DNA of 64,000 bases. Source: JAOSJL01 sp963704035 (GTDB lineage Bacteria; Actinomycetota; Acidimicrobiia; IMCC26256; JAOSJL01). Positions 17,738 through 27,983 of the stretch are shown here, one piece after another. Both the position numbers and the translations under genes were made by a program. The notes under the pieces were generated by a model, which ran no database searches, was not told the DNA's origin, and saw only the letters and a list, made by a program, of their open reading frames with translations. The stretch spans positions 1 through 64,000 of the forward strand of contig CAVPGR010000004.1 of NCBI GenBank assembly GCA_963704035.1. Reading direction: 5' to 3'. The stretch's first letter is position 1, and each line of letters begins with the position of its first letter.

Positions 17738-19099
17738 TCACGCCGCCTGATCGGCGACGCGCAGATTTGCTTTGCGTTTCGGGAACCAGCCCACGCCCAG
17801 CACGGACAGCGCCACGCGGTCTTCCAGATTGGGGCGGAAGATCGTCAACAGTAAGAGCGGCAAGTACCAGTCGATGTACAAGCCGCCGCCGTTGGGATGC
17901 CAGAATTGCGTGGCCAGCATCACCGCGGCCGAGCAGCTCATCAGCGTGCCCAGGTTCTTTTGCGGCGGCCACAGCGCCAAGCTGATGCAAAAGGCAACCA
18001 GCGCCACCAGCACCGGAATGCGATACACCGCGTCGATGATGCCGAAACCCCAAAAACCTTCCAACCGCTCGGGCGTCAGGCTCGTCCAGCCGAACATCTG
18101 CTGCACCTGCGTCCAGAATGCCGCCGGGCTATCGGATGTAAACGCCAGCGACGCGACCAGCACCGCCAGCGTCGTGGCCACGCCCAACGCAAACCGCAAC
18201 AGGCCTCGCTGCCAATAAAAAGCCAGCCAAAGCGGCAGCAAAAACACCGGATAGTAAATCACGCCAATCGCCAGGCCGATAAACATGCCCGAGATCAGCG
18301 GCCGGCGATAAGCCTCGATGGCCCACACCAAAAGTGCCGCCGGCAACACGTGATCGACCCGGCCGGTAAGCTGCGCCGTATAGGGCAACATCAAATACAG
18401 CGTGGCCGCGGCAATGCCCGCGCGGATGTTGTCGAAGTGCCGATAGCCGATCAGCACGATACCGGCCACCACGGCCAAATGCGCCAAGATGGCCATCGTG
18501 CGCGCCGTGGCACGGCGCACCATGTCCTGGCCCTGGTTCGCTTCCTGCTGCGTCTGTCGCGGGGTGTTGCCCACGAAAAAGAACTGCGTGGAAATGCTGG
18601 GCAACAAGTGCAACAACGGATAGCCGGGACCATGCGCAACCAGGCTCTGATCCTCCGGCTCGGGTGTTTGCAACGCGCGAACTTGCTCGGCGCCTTTGGC
18701 TCCGGCCAGATCATCGGGCGTCGGCTGGCTGTTGACCACGTTGGCCATCAGAAAGACAAACAGCGACACTCCCAGAAACGTCATGCCACCCACCGACAAG
18801 TTCGGTTCCAAAAGCGGGCGGCGAATCATCATCGGATCGGCGAGCAGTCGCAAAAGCAAGATACCGCCGGTGACGAACAACCAGACATAGCCTAATTGCT
18901 CGACGCTCTGACTGTCGTGCGCCAGTCCGTATTCGACCACCACGACGCCCGGCGCCAGCAAGATCAAGCAAATCAGGTCGAAGTTGCGCACGCTCCAAGC
19001 GCGACTGAACTTGAAAAACAGCGCAATACTCAAGAGCGACGACAGATAGACCCAGGTCGTGGGGTCCACCTTCTGATATTGAAAGAGAATGTCGCTCAT
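17738..19099 (-). CDS. Polytopic membrane protein of unknown function
   Basis: Unbroken 453-residue protein with about ten hydrophobic segments (for example VYLSSLLSIALFF, LICLILLAPGVVVVEY, LFVTGGILLLRLLA, ILAHLAVVAGIVLIGY, MFIGLAIGVIYYPVFLLPLW, VLVALVAFCISLALWP, YIDWYLPLLLLTIF). A loop of about 90 residues between the early and later segments contains TPEPEDQSLVAHGPGYPLLH. Segments such as YRHFDNIRAGIAAATLYLML and GRVDHVLPAALLVWAI give it the look of a GT-C-like or O-antigen-polymerase-like membrane protein, but the catalytic motif is not clear. Start ATG 19099. Family not recognised. Confidence 0.75.
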   Translation of the reverse strand: MSDILFQYQKVDPTTWVYLSSLLSIALFFKFSRAWSVRNFDLICLILLAPGVVVVEYGLAHDSQSVEQLGYVWLFVTGGILLLRLLADPMMIRRPLLEPNLSVGGMTFLGVSLFVFLMANVVNSQPTPDDLAGAKGAEQVRALQTPEPEDQSLVAHGPGYPLLHLLPSISTQFFFVGNTPRQTQQEANQGQDMVRRATARTMAILAHLAVVAGIVLIGYRHFDNIRAGIAAATLYLMLPYTAQLTGRVDHVLPAALLVWAIEAYRRPLISGMFIGLAIGVIYYPVFLLPLWLAFYWQRGLLRFALGVATTLAVLVASLAFTSDSPAAFWTQVQQMFGWTSLTPERLEGFWGFGIIDAVYRIPVLVALVAFCISLALWPPQKNLGTLMSCSAAVMLATQFWHPNGGGLYIDWYLPLLLLTIFRPNLEDRVALSVLGVGWFPKRKANLRVADQAA

Positions 19100-19295
19100 G
19101 CGATTTCGAATGCCGTGAAAGCCGCGGAATCGGCCTCCGCCGGGCCGAATGTCCGCCAGTATCTCGGCGCACTAGCCCCTCCCTGGCGCAACATTGAAGA
19201 ATACGCGATCAGCCGCGTTTTGCAAGGTACCCAAAGGGCGACTCCGGCCGTCGAAGTGCTTGCCGACCGCCGATTTCCGCAAATTGCGCTTGGGG

Positions 19296-20506
19296 TTACA
19301 GACCCAGGCGATCGCGAGCTTCGTCGGCCCAAGGGCTGGTGGGGCTTAGACGCAGAAAGCTCCGCCAGTGCGACTCGGCCTCATCCGCCCGCCCCGCCTC
19401 GTCGAGGATGCGGCCCAGATGGTAGTGCACGTCGGCATAGTCGTCGTGATAGAGCAGCGCCCCCTGAAACGCCGCGATCGCCATGTCGGTATCGCCCAGC
19501 TCCGAGAGTACGCAGCCCAGATTGGCACGCGCCTCGACGTAGTCTTCGTCCAGCTCGATGGCCGTGTAGTAGCGCTCGCGCGCGGCCGTCAAATCTTGGA
19601 CCTGATAGAGCAGCTCGGCCAACAAGAAACAAAGTTCGGCGCTGGGCCCACCGGCCGCCATGGCGGCGCGATACATTTCGATGGCGGCCTCGACGTGGCC
19701 TTCGTCTTCGAGCTGGCCGGCGAGTTGCACCATCTCGCCGGGCGACGTCGGCATCGGCGCGCCTGCCGCCTCGTCGAATGCCAGCACGTCGGAAGCGAAA
19801 GCGACGCTCGCCGGCACGCACGGCGTTTGCGCATCGGCCGGCTCGGCAAAATCAAAATGCAATTGCCCGCCCGGCTCGATCACTTCGTCGCCTTGGCGCA
19901 GCAAAAGCTGCTTGCCTTGCACGATGATCGACAACTGCGCCAGCGGCCGCTTCACGCCGGGCAAATAACGCGCGAGCGCCGCCAGCTTCTTTTCGATTTC
20001 GGAAGCTGACATGCCCGCCGCCAACAGCTCGTTCAATCGTCGTGCGGTGGCCACTTCTTGAAAATCGAAGTAAGGCAGCCGCCGCACTTCGCGCGCCGGC
20101 ACGATCCAGCCGCGACGCTGCCAGCGGCGAAGCACCGAAACCTTCACGCCCAACAGCTTGGCCAGCATGGCCGGCGTGTAGAGACTATGCAGGTGCTGCT
20201 CGTGGTCGACCAGGCCCAGCCGCTGCCAGAGCTGCGTCTCGCTGATGACGGAGGTTGCGCCGCGGTCGACCGCTTCGCGAACTTCCGGCGCAAAGTCTCG
20301 TCCAGCGAACCTTCCAAGAGCGGCAGATCGTTCTCGCCCACGACCAGAAGCGTCGTGGCGGCGTCGGCGCGCTCGCTGACGGTGCCGCCCTGGGTGCGCA
20401 CAAGCTGCTGGACTTCGCGCTTGGACATGCCGGCGAACTTGCCAACCAGCGCCACGCGTTGGCCCGCCAGCAGCTCTCCGGCCGTGCATTCGGAAGTGAT
20501 CGACAT
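19296..20506 (-). CDS. BRCT - MerR-type HTH - tetratricopeptide fusion protein, one frameshift
   Basis: About 403 residues. The N-terminal BRCT-like domain reads ELLAGQRVALVGKFAGMSKR, then VQQLVRTQGGTVSERADAAT and TLLVVGEND. After a one-base shift near 20285 comes SVISETQLWQRLGL, the BRCT end. A MerR-type helix-turn-helix follows: AMLAKLLGVKVSVLRRWQRR with RRLPYFDFQEVATARRLNEL. The C-terminal half is a TPR array: VQLAGQLEDEGHVEAAIEMY, ELLYQVQDLTAARERYYTAI, NLGCVLSELGDTDMAIAAFQ and HLGRILDEAGRADEAESHWR. The combination suggests a DNA-bound scaffold or regulator. Start at ATG 20506 is chosen for its GGAG site; ATG 20518 is possible. Confidence 0.8.
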
Positions 20507-20705
20507 GCCTGGCTCCATCCAGGAGCGACTCAAGATGTTGGCATTGTCGGCAACGAGAACCAACGCGGACACCGCTGCGACACGCGCGACGGTCTAGTCT
20601 GTCAAAGCACCGTGCGCGTGTCAATCAGCGACAGCGTCAGCAACGGCCGCGTGCCAGTTTGTTGATAACTTGTCGATGACGCCGCAACGGCGCGCTCGCC
20701 GAATC

Positions 20706-20744
20706 AAAAAAACGGAGGGCACAAGCACTGCTGCTCATGCCCTC
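20706..20744 (-). terminator. Rho-independent terminator of the VPVxxCR repeat-protein gene
   Basis: On the minus strand, GAGGGCA (20744-20738) pairs with TGCCCTC (20721-20715), with inner AGCA/TGCT pairing, followed by seven T at 20712-20706. It lies 33 bases after the stop of the repeat-protein gene. Confidence 0.85.
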
Positions 20745-20776
20745 GGCGCTGGAAATTCGTTAGTCGAGCGAACGAA

Positions 20777-22183
20777 CTAAGCTTCGCTGTCGCTCTTGGC
20801 CGGCTCGGCCGGAGCTGCGTCATCGACCGGCCCAATCTCCACTTCAGGGCCAAGCTCGGGCTTCTGCGTGGCGTTGTTCTGTCCTTGGCTCTGCGTGCCC
20901 TGAGTCGCGCCGCTCGGCGGAGCAGGAGCAGGAGTCGGAGTCGGGGCCGGAGCCGGAGCGAACGTTCCGGTCGGCGGCGCCGCCGGCGTGGGCACAACTT
21001 GCAACGGGGCGGCCGGCGGCAGCACCACGCCCGTCGACGAACCGCAGCACGTCGGCGACAAGGATCCTCGACCGGCACTCGCATGCACACCACGCGCGGA
21101 ACCCGCTGCGTGTAGGTCACGGGCACTTGCTTCTGCACCACGCGCGGCACTTGCACTGTCTGCTGAATGGCTTCCATCCGGCATGTTTGCACCGGGATTT
21201 GTTCGACCTTCTCCTCGGTCACCATGCGGCAGGTCGTCACCGGAATGCGCCGAACGACCTCTTCCTCGACCATCCGGCAAACTTGCACCGGCGTCTGCTG
21301 CTCGACGCGCTCCACCACTTGCTTGTACGTGGTCACCGGCACGCGGCGCACTTGTTCTTCTTGCACCACGCGGCAAACTTGCACCGGCACCTTGCGAACG
21401 ACTTCCTCGTTCACCGTGCGGCAGACTTGCACGGGCACCTTACGCGTGGCACACGCGCTGCACGTAGCTGGTTTGCGGCACTTGCTGCGCCATGATGTTC
21501 GGCTGCCCACACGCGATTGACCGTCACGGTCGAGGGGCATTGCTCGGGCACCCAGGCCAGGCCGGGACGCTGATACGTGGCAGTGCCTGTGGCCGGGATC
21601 GCAGAACTCGGCGCGCGGCAGCCAACGCAAGCGCGTTTGCACTTTGCCCGGCACGACGGTCGCCTGGTCGACGAAGCCTCCTTGATCGGAGTAGACGGTG
21701 CGATACGTGGTCACCGGCTCCATCACGGTGAAGGCCTCGTCGCGCTCGGCCGTTTCCATCACCTGCTTCTGCACGATGTAACGCTCTTCGCGCTCGGCCG
21801 TCTCCATCACCTGGCGATTGACGACGTACGCGCTCTTCGCGCTCCGAAGTTTCGGACACCATCCGCGACACGTTGTAGCTCGTGTCGCGCAGTTGCGTTT
21901 CATAAACCGGCTTGAGCACTTTGTAGCGCTCTTCGCGCTCGCTGGTTTCCGTGACCGGCCGCGCGACCAGATAGCGCCGCTCGCGCATCTCGGTTTCGTA
22001 CACCGGGCGATACGTCGTCTGTTGCACCTGGTCGTAGACCGTTTCGCTCTCCAGACGATAAGCGGTGACTTGTTGCTCGTCGTAGACCGTCTGATAGACG
22101 ATGCGATAGGTCTGGCAAAAATCTTGCGCCAGCGCCGAAGTAGCCACGATCGCGGGAACCACAAACGCAATTGCTCGGAACAT
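20777..22183 (-). CDS. Secreted VPVxxCR repeat protein, several frameshifts
   Basis: About 468 residues. It begins with a signal peptide (MFRAIAFVVPAIVATSALAQ). The next 180 residues repeat a Tyr/Glu/Arg-rich unit: RPVYETEMRERRYLVARPV, ETSEREERYKVLKPVYETQL, then VMETAEREERYIVQKQVMET. A middle section (VQTRLRWLPRAEFCDPATG) separates it from a second array, residues about 260-390, of VPVQVCRTVNEEVVRK, VPVQVCRVVQEEQVRR, TPVQVCRMVEEEVVRR and IPVTTCRMVTEEKVEQ, with period near 16. The C-terminus is Pro/Ala/Thr-rich and acidic. Breaks lie near 21830, 21600-21470 and 21060. Similar proteins are common in planctomycetes; an envelope or S-layer-associated role is inference. Confidence 0.78.
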
Positions 22184-22655
22184 ACCGGTTTCTCCGCTCG
22201 CTAACGCGAGCTTCTTAAAGGGCCGTGATTCTTTGGGAATTTCTCAAGTTCCTGACCGCCGACGCATCACCTTTTGCGTCGATGAGTCACTCCATGCAGT
22301 CTGGCGGAGTGCCGCGCTTTCCGCAAACAATTTGTGCGCACTCCGCGGTTAATTCCCGCGAAAAGTATTGCTCACGGAATGACTTGCGGCCGGAAATTTT
22401 TTCTCTAGTTTCCGTGCAACTCGTCCGCACGGCACAACCGGACCAACGACGCAACTGCATGTCACATAATGGGTTGTGGAAGCGCAGCTTACCCAACCGT
22501 TAAGGTTTTACAAATGCTGATGGCATTGCCGCGCAGGCGCGGCGAATGCTAGCGACGCGCGTCGACGAACGTGGGCCAGCGTGCATTTTGCGCGTGAAGA
22601 CGTAACGCGCATGACGAACGTATCGCGCGAGTCCATCGCATAAGAAAAGCCGCCG
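22184..22655. other. 472-base intergenic region, nothing convincing
   Basis: It separates two minus-strand genes. Base composition is more A/T-rich than its surroundings at 22230-22500, which fits a promoter zone for the VPVxxCR gene. I see no conserved ORF, no tRNA-like fold and no strong terminator. Small inverted matches such as GACGCATC/GCGTC near 22260-22280 are too short to interpret. Confidence 0.5.
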
Positions 22656-23679
22656 TCAACCGGCCGGCTGTGCCGTACTTTTGCGCAGCGATTGCAGCGT
22701 GCTTGTGGCTTCGACGCGGATGTCGGCCGGCGCATCGCTGTCGCGCAATCGCTCGATGGCCGTCTCCAACGGCGCCAGATCGGCGCCGGGATTCTTGGCG
22801 GCCAGTTGCTGCGTGGCACGCAGCGCATTGACCGTGATCACCGAGCGCTTGAAGTCGCGCATGTCCTTCTCCTGCTCGGCCTCGACGCCGGCCATCTCCT
22901 TTTGATCGAGCATCTCGGCCAGCACGTCCACGGCCGCGGCGTCGCCCAGATGCGCAAGCCGCAGCGCCGCGTTATAGCGCACGTCCGGATGACTGTCCTC
23001 CAACATGAAGTGCAGCTTGTCGACGAAAGCCGGTCCGCCGATCACGCCCATGGCCACTGCGGCGGCGGCGCGCGTGCGATGATCCGAATCGCCGGCGGCC
23101 TCCGACAGCGCTTCGCGCAGCTTTTCATTGTCGACGAACCGCTTGTCGCCGTCAGAAAAGTTCGCGGCCAATAGCGCGATGCCTTCGATCGCCGCGCGGC
23201 GCACGTCCGCTTCGGCGTCGGCACGCTGCGTGGACGCGGCCTTGATCAGCACCGGCAAGCCGTCGTCGACGCGGAATTCGCCCAGCGCGGCTCAAATAAA
23301 TCCGCAGCGAAATGGGCCGCTCTTCCATGCTGCCGGCTTCGATCTCTTCGGCCAGAATGCCGGCCAACTGCTCGGCCAGTTTCTTGTCGACGGTGAGCAC
23401 CGGCTGCTGTGCGATGCGCTCCGAGCGCAGCGCCTCGGCCAGGTTGTAAGCGGCCTGCCAGCGCGCTTCGTTGTTGCGCGACAAGGCGCGCACGTACGCG
23501 TCGCGATCGTTGCCCATGTGCGCCAGCCAATTGAACATCAGCCAGACCATGATGATCACGACCACGATCGCGCCGGGCACGACGAAAAGCTGGACGATGA
23601 AACCGGCGCTCGGCGGCTCAACGGGCGGAAGCGCGTCGTCGGGCGAGAACCGCTCGGACGGCGGCAGGCTGGCGGACAT
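22656..23679 (-). CDS. Membrane-anchored HEAT-repeat protein, one frameshift
   Basis: About 341 residues. Near residue 30-50 there is one strong membrane segment (VVPGAIVVVIIMVWLMFNWL). The remainder is helical repeats: DAYVRALSRNNEARWQAAYN, LREALSEAAGDSDHRTRAAA, FVDKLHFMLEDSHPDVRYNA and HLGDAAAVDVLAEMLDQKE. This is the HEAT/PBS-lyase type. A one-base error near 23285 separates the two halves, and across it the chain reads LSRALGEFRVDDGLPVLIKA. It is probably a scaffold attached to the inner membrane. Start ATG 23679 gives a short polar N-terminus before the membrane segment. Confidence 0.75.
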
Positions 23680-23802
23680 GGCTGGCACTCAACAGAAGGA
23701 TCAACGATAAACTAAGAGTAGGGCGGCCACCCTACCCCGTCAAGCGTGCGCATTCGCACGCGTTAGCCGCCCGTGAATTCAAGCTCGCGAGTCTACCCCC
23801 GG

Positions 23803-24524
23803 ATGAAGCTTCTCGATCTGACGCTTCCCACTCCCGAGGAAAACCTGGCGCTTGACGAAGCGCTGTTGGAAGCAGCGGAAGCCTGTGCCTGGCCCCTCGA
23901 GATGCTGCGGATCTGGGAATCGTGCGAAACGTTCGTGGTGCTGGGGCGCAGTTCGCAAGCGGCGCGCGAGGTGAATCTGGCACGGTGTCGCCAGCGCGGC
24001 ATCCGCGTGCTGCGGCGCACAAGCGGCGGCGCCGCGGTGGTGGTGGCGCCCGGATCGCTGATGTACGCGGTCGTGCTCAGCTACGAACGGCGTCCGGCGT
24101 TGCACTCGCTCGACCTGGCGCATCGCTTCGTGCTGGAAACGACGCTGCGCAGCCTTGGGCCGCTGTTGCCGGGCGCTTCACACCAAGGCATTTGCGATCT
24201 GGTACTGAACAATCGAAAGATCTCCGGCAACAGCGTGCGTTGCAAGCGGCGCAGCTTTCTCTATCACGGCACGCTGTTGTACGGCATGGATCTGGGCCTC
24301 GTGCGAGCAATTGCTGCAGATGCCGCCGCGCCAGCCCGAGTACCGCGCGAATCGCCCGCACGAGTCGTTCGTCACGAACGTGGAGTTGGACGTCGCCGTC
24401 TTGCGTCGAGCGCTGATCGCGGCCTGGCAAGCCGAAGCCATCCAACGACGACTGGCCGCGCGAGCGCGTGCGACAATTGGTCGCAGAGCGCTATAGCCGC
24501 GACGAATGGAATTTGCAGCGCTAG
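23803..24524 (+). CDS. Lipoate-protein ligase A-like protein, C-terminal frameshift
   Basis: About 240 residues of the BPL/LplA/LipB fold, which transfers lipoate or a related acyl group to carrier proteins. Visible features: LDEALLEAAEACAWPLEMLR at the N-terminus, SCETFVVLGRSSQAAREVNL, the RRTSGGAAVVVAPGSLMYAV loop near residue 75, and QGICDLVLNNRKISGNSVR with the invariant Lys near 140, then FLYHGTLLYGMDL. The frame breaks near 24300 and near 24440; repaired it ends QLVAERYSRDEWNLQR. Because this is a short single-domain form, it could be a lipoyl or octanoyl transferase or a related amidotransferase. Confidence 0.78.
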
Positions 24525-24546
24525 CGCGCCGAAGCACGCGGGGCCG

Positions 24547-24648
24547 GGTGCCATGTTCACACGCGGTACTCCGCGGGTGAGCATGTTGCTAAAGTGCGCC
24601 GCACTGATGCACGGAGCATGTTCACACAACGTGAGCATGGCATCCCGC
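24547..24648. repeat. Nested palindromes with TGAGCATG / CATGTTCAC cores
   Basis: Two hairpins stand side by side: CATGTTCAC at 24554 pairing with GTGAGCATG near 24579, and CATGTTCAC near 24619 pairing with GTGAGCATG near 24632, the latter with a five-base loop. The outer ends GGTGCCATG and CATGGCATCC also pair, so the whole stretch can fold into one structure. It lies between the convergent lipoate-ligase and LptD-like genes and may double as a bidirectional transcription stop. Confidence 0.7.
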
Positions 24649-24671
24649 GATCAATCGACTCGCTTTTCGCG

Positions 24672-27600
24672 TCACTCCAGCCCGTACGCGCCTGCTGCCG
24701 GCACGACCAGGCCGGGCGAGACCGAGGCCAGGCCGAGGTTGCTGCCGCCTAGGCGGCCTTGGAAGAACCGCGGCGTGACCATGAAGTTGGCGCCGATGTT
24801 GTTTTTGCTCGTGTCGACGTTCACGTTGATGCTCAGCAAGAACGATTCGCCGATCCGCGTCAGCGTGAAGTTCTGGCCGATGTTGCGCGACGCCACAAAG
24901 TCGTAGCGACATACCGAACGTCGAGATCCACTTGGGGCTCATGCGATAGCTGTACGTAGTCAAGAACACGTTGCTCGTCGATGGGGCCCGACAAGCGAGT
25001 GGAAGCCGAAGTAGACGCGATCCGCGCGGCGGACGATCGATGAAGACGCCGAGCGGTGGCGTACTTGGGCGCTTGCGGGAAGAAGTCGAAGTAGCCTTCG
25101 GAGACCACCGTCGTGCGATCGCCCACGTGCCAGCGGAAGTCGTAGTCGACCAGGCCCGCCACGGTGCCGAAGTTGTCGCGGTCGGGATTGGGGAACAACG
25201 TGACGTCGGTCGATCGAGCGTGATCCAGTCGACGATGTGCTGATTGCCGATCGGTCCGCGCTTGGTTTGCCAGCGCTGGTCGGCGCCGAGCCGCACGGTG
25301 AACAGATCGTCGGCGATTTCCGTGCGATGGCGACGCCACCCAGCTGCCCATGCCGCGCCGCAAGGCGTAGAACCGTTCGTCGAACCGCGTCGGCACGGGC
25401 GGCGGCCCGCCGAAAGTCGTAGAACGGGAACCAGCGGCGGAAGGCCTCGATGTCGTTGTCGTCGATCTGGTCGTACAGCGGCAGGTCTTGCAAGTCGAGC
25501 GTCGACTGGGCGTAGGACACGTCGGTGTCGAACACCACCTTGTGCGCCAGGCCGTGCACGTTGAACAGCTCGCTTTCGACCAACGGATCGACGGTCCACA
25601 TGGGCAGGCTGGCTCGCATGCCCAGCGCGCCGTAGGCGCGGTTGGCGTCGTTGAAGTTCGAGCGCTTCGCCCCAGTGGGCCAGCTCGCCGATCGCGTAGG
25701 GATTGAACTTCACGGCGCCCAGGTCGAACGGCATGTCGATCTCGTGCCGCGTGGCGTAGCGTCCGCCGTCGCGCGTGCTGGCGGCCGGCGCTTCCCACGG
25801 CAGCGGACCCCAGATCGCCGCGTCGGCCGGATCGGTGGGCGGGTTGGCGCTCTTGAACCGCGCGTAGCCGATGCTGGTGTGCTCGTACCACGTCAGCCGA
25901 TCGCCCAACAGCGACTGGCCCAGCCAGAAATGATCGGCGCGCGGCAGCCATTCGGTTTCGGTGAAGAACTCGTTGAGCCGCACCGAGCCGAAGACGCTCC
26001 AGGTGCTGTTGTCGACGTATTGCTTCAGCTCGAGGTCGGTGGTCTGGTCCTTGAGCTCGTCCCATTCGCGCTCGAAGTACTGTTCCAGGAAGTTGAAGTC
26101 GCTGATCAGGCCCACCTCGCCGGTCAGCTGGAAGTTGTTCGGCAAGCAGCTGGCGGTGCTGCGCCAAGAGCCGGCCGCGGAAGCTTGTCGCGGCGGAATC
26201 AGGTTGCGGCGGTCGAGACCCAGGTTGTCGAGCCCGTGGTCGTGGATCGCCCAGATGTCGAAGAAACCGTTGGTGGCCTCGGGCACGCCGAAGAACGTTT
26301 GCCGTTCGTAGTCGAACGTGGTGCCGCCGCCCGAATCCGCGTTTGCTGAGGTAGTCGGTGCTGATCGTCCAGTCGGTGCCGGCCGGCGGATTGTCGAATG
26401 CCGAACAACTGATAGGCGTCGAAGTCGGTAGCACCTGCGTGCCGAAGACGCTGGTCGTTGCTTGATTTGCACGTCGTCGATGTAGAAGTTCGGCTTCTCC
26501 AGGTCGGTGGCCATGAAGGGCCAGTAGAAGACGGGGAACTGGTTGATGTAGACGCGGTTGTTGCGGCTGGTGGCCAGTTGCTTGGTGGTCGATGATCGGC
26601 TCGCCGTCTTCGTCCACCAGCGGCTGGCCGAACAGGTTCAGCCGCGGCTGCTGGATGTCGTCGTAGGTCATCGTTCCGGCTTGCAGGTCGTAGGTCGGAA
26701 TGCCCAGGCGGCTGGTGGTGAGCGAGGCGTTCTGCGCGACAAAGCGATCGCGGCCGAGCCATCTGCACCACGTCGGCCCGCAGCTTGACCAGGCCCTCGA
26801 ACGTGTCGACCGGCGTGAGCATCTCGGCACCCAGCACGATGCCGGTCTCGCGGCGGACGTCGTAGTACATCCGCTGGGCGTAGATCGTGCGTTCGCCCTG
26901 GCGGAAGACGACGTTGCCTTCCATGTAGATTTCCAGCGGCGCTTCGCGCGGCTGGAACGCTTGTCCTTCGGCGTCGGTCGCCAGCGCGCCCTCGGTCCAG
27001 ACCACGAGGTTGTCGGTGTCGACGTCGATCGATCCGAAACCTTCCAGCCCGTCGACGACGATGTTTACGCCGATCTTGACGATGCCGATCCACTGGTTGG
27101 TGCCCGGCACTGGGTAACGCTTCGGCGTCGTAATTCACGTTGCTGCGGCGCTGCACGCGCACGCGGATCATGCCTGGCGGCGGGCCGATGACTTGCGCCG
27201 GCGGAGGACCATCGGCTCGGCGAATTGCGCCGGTTGCACGCGATCGGCCGGCGCGGCCATGCGCGCCGAAGCGTGCTCGTAAACCGCGGGCTCGCACGGC
27301 CGGCGGCTGCTCCATTTTGCTGGGCCGCACGTCGATCGGCCGTACGGAGAAGAAGCGGCCGAACCAGGTCTTGTCCGCCACGGTGGCCGTGGTGGCCGAT
27401 TGCCCCTGCGCCGGCGTCCTGTTGATAGTTGATCGACACGTCGCCTTCGAGATAGACGATCACCTTGTGCGGCGGCTCGCCGCTGGGATGCCGCCGCTGC
27501 TCGATCCACACCACGGCTTCGCGACTGCGCGCATAGGTTAAGCCCTTGATTGACAAGGCAGTTGCCTTTGAGCAGGTAGACGTCGTAGACGCCTTCGTTC

Positions 27601-27822
27601 CAGTGGCTGGCGACGTCGGCGCCGATGACGATGCGCTCTGAGAGATTGGCGGCGGGAAGTTCGATCTGCGCGAGTGCCAATGGCGCTGAAGTCGGCGATG
27701 ATCGCAAGCACTTAGCAGCACGAGTGCCAAGGCGGCGCGCAGCAGTGGGCCAGCGCGCAACGAACGTGCGCGCGGCGGCCAATGGTCGCGCGTTGAGACA
27801 CCTCGACTAGCAGATTGATCAT
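24672..27822 (-). CDS. LptD/OstA-like outer-membrane protein, heavily frameshifted
   Basis: About 1,045 residues when repaired. LptD places lipopolysaccharide in the outer membrane. An N-terminal hydrophobic segment (LRAALALVLLSA) is followed by a periplasmic OstA-like domain: IVIGADVASHWNEGVYDVYL, LVNQGLTYARSREAVVWIEQ, VIVYLEGDVSINYQQD, and after the linker LEIYMEGNVVFRQGERTIYA. The C-terminal two thirds are beta-barrel-like strands: FYIDDVQIKQ, FDYERQTFFGVPEATNGFFD, WSVFGSVRLNEFFTETEWLP and INVNVDTSKNNIGANFMVTP. At least twelve frame breaks are present (for example near 27690, 27560, 27400, 26760, 26350, 25660, 25400 and 24905). Presence of such a protein fits planctomycetes with a Gram-negative envelope. 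Confidence 0.72.
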
Positions 27823-27983
27823 CCCTGAAATGTGACCGGCGGAAGAACGTCCCGAACGGGTCCGCCGAGCAAATCGCAAAACGAAGTGACGAAAGTTTTT
27901 ACGGTCGACGTGAGCAGGGCGGGATTATAGGGGCCAGAACCGCCGAAACGTCAAGGCAGCTTGGCAGTCTGAAGCGGCCCCGC

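Noticed and set aside
17557..17985. A plus-strand ORF of 142 codons over the palindromes
   Set aside because: It translates the GGGCC palindromes and the complement of the membrane-protein gene; no protein-like composition.
21050..21470. CRISPR-like periodic DNA
   Set aside because: The periodicity is that of the protein repeat (about 48 bases with variable third positions), without identical repeats and unique spacers.
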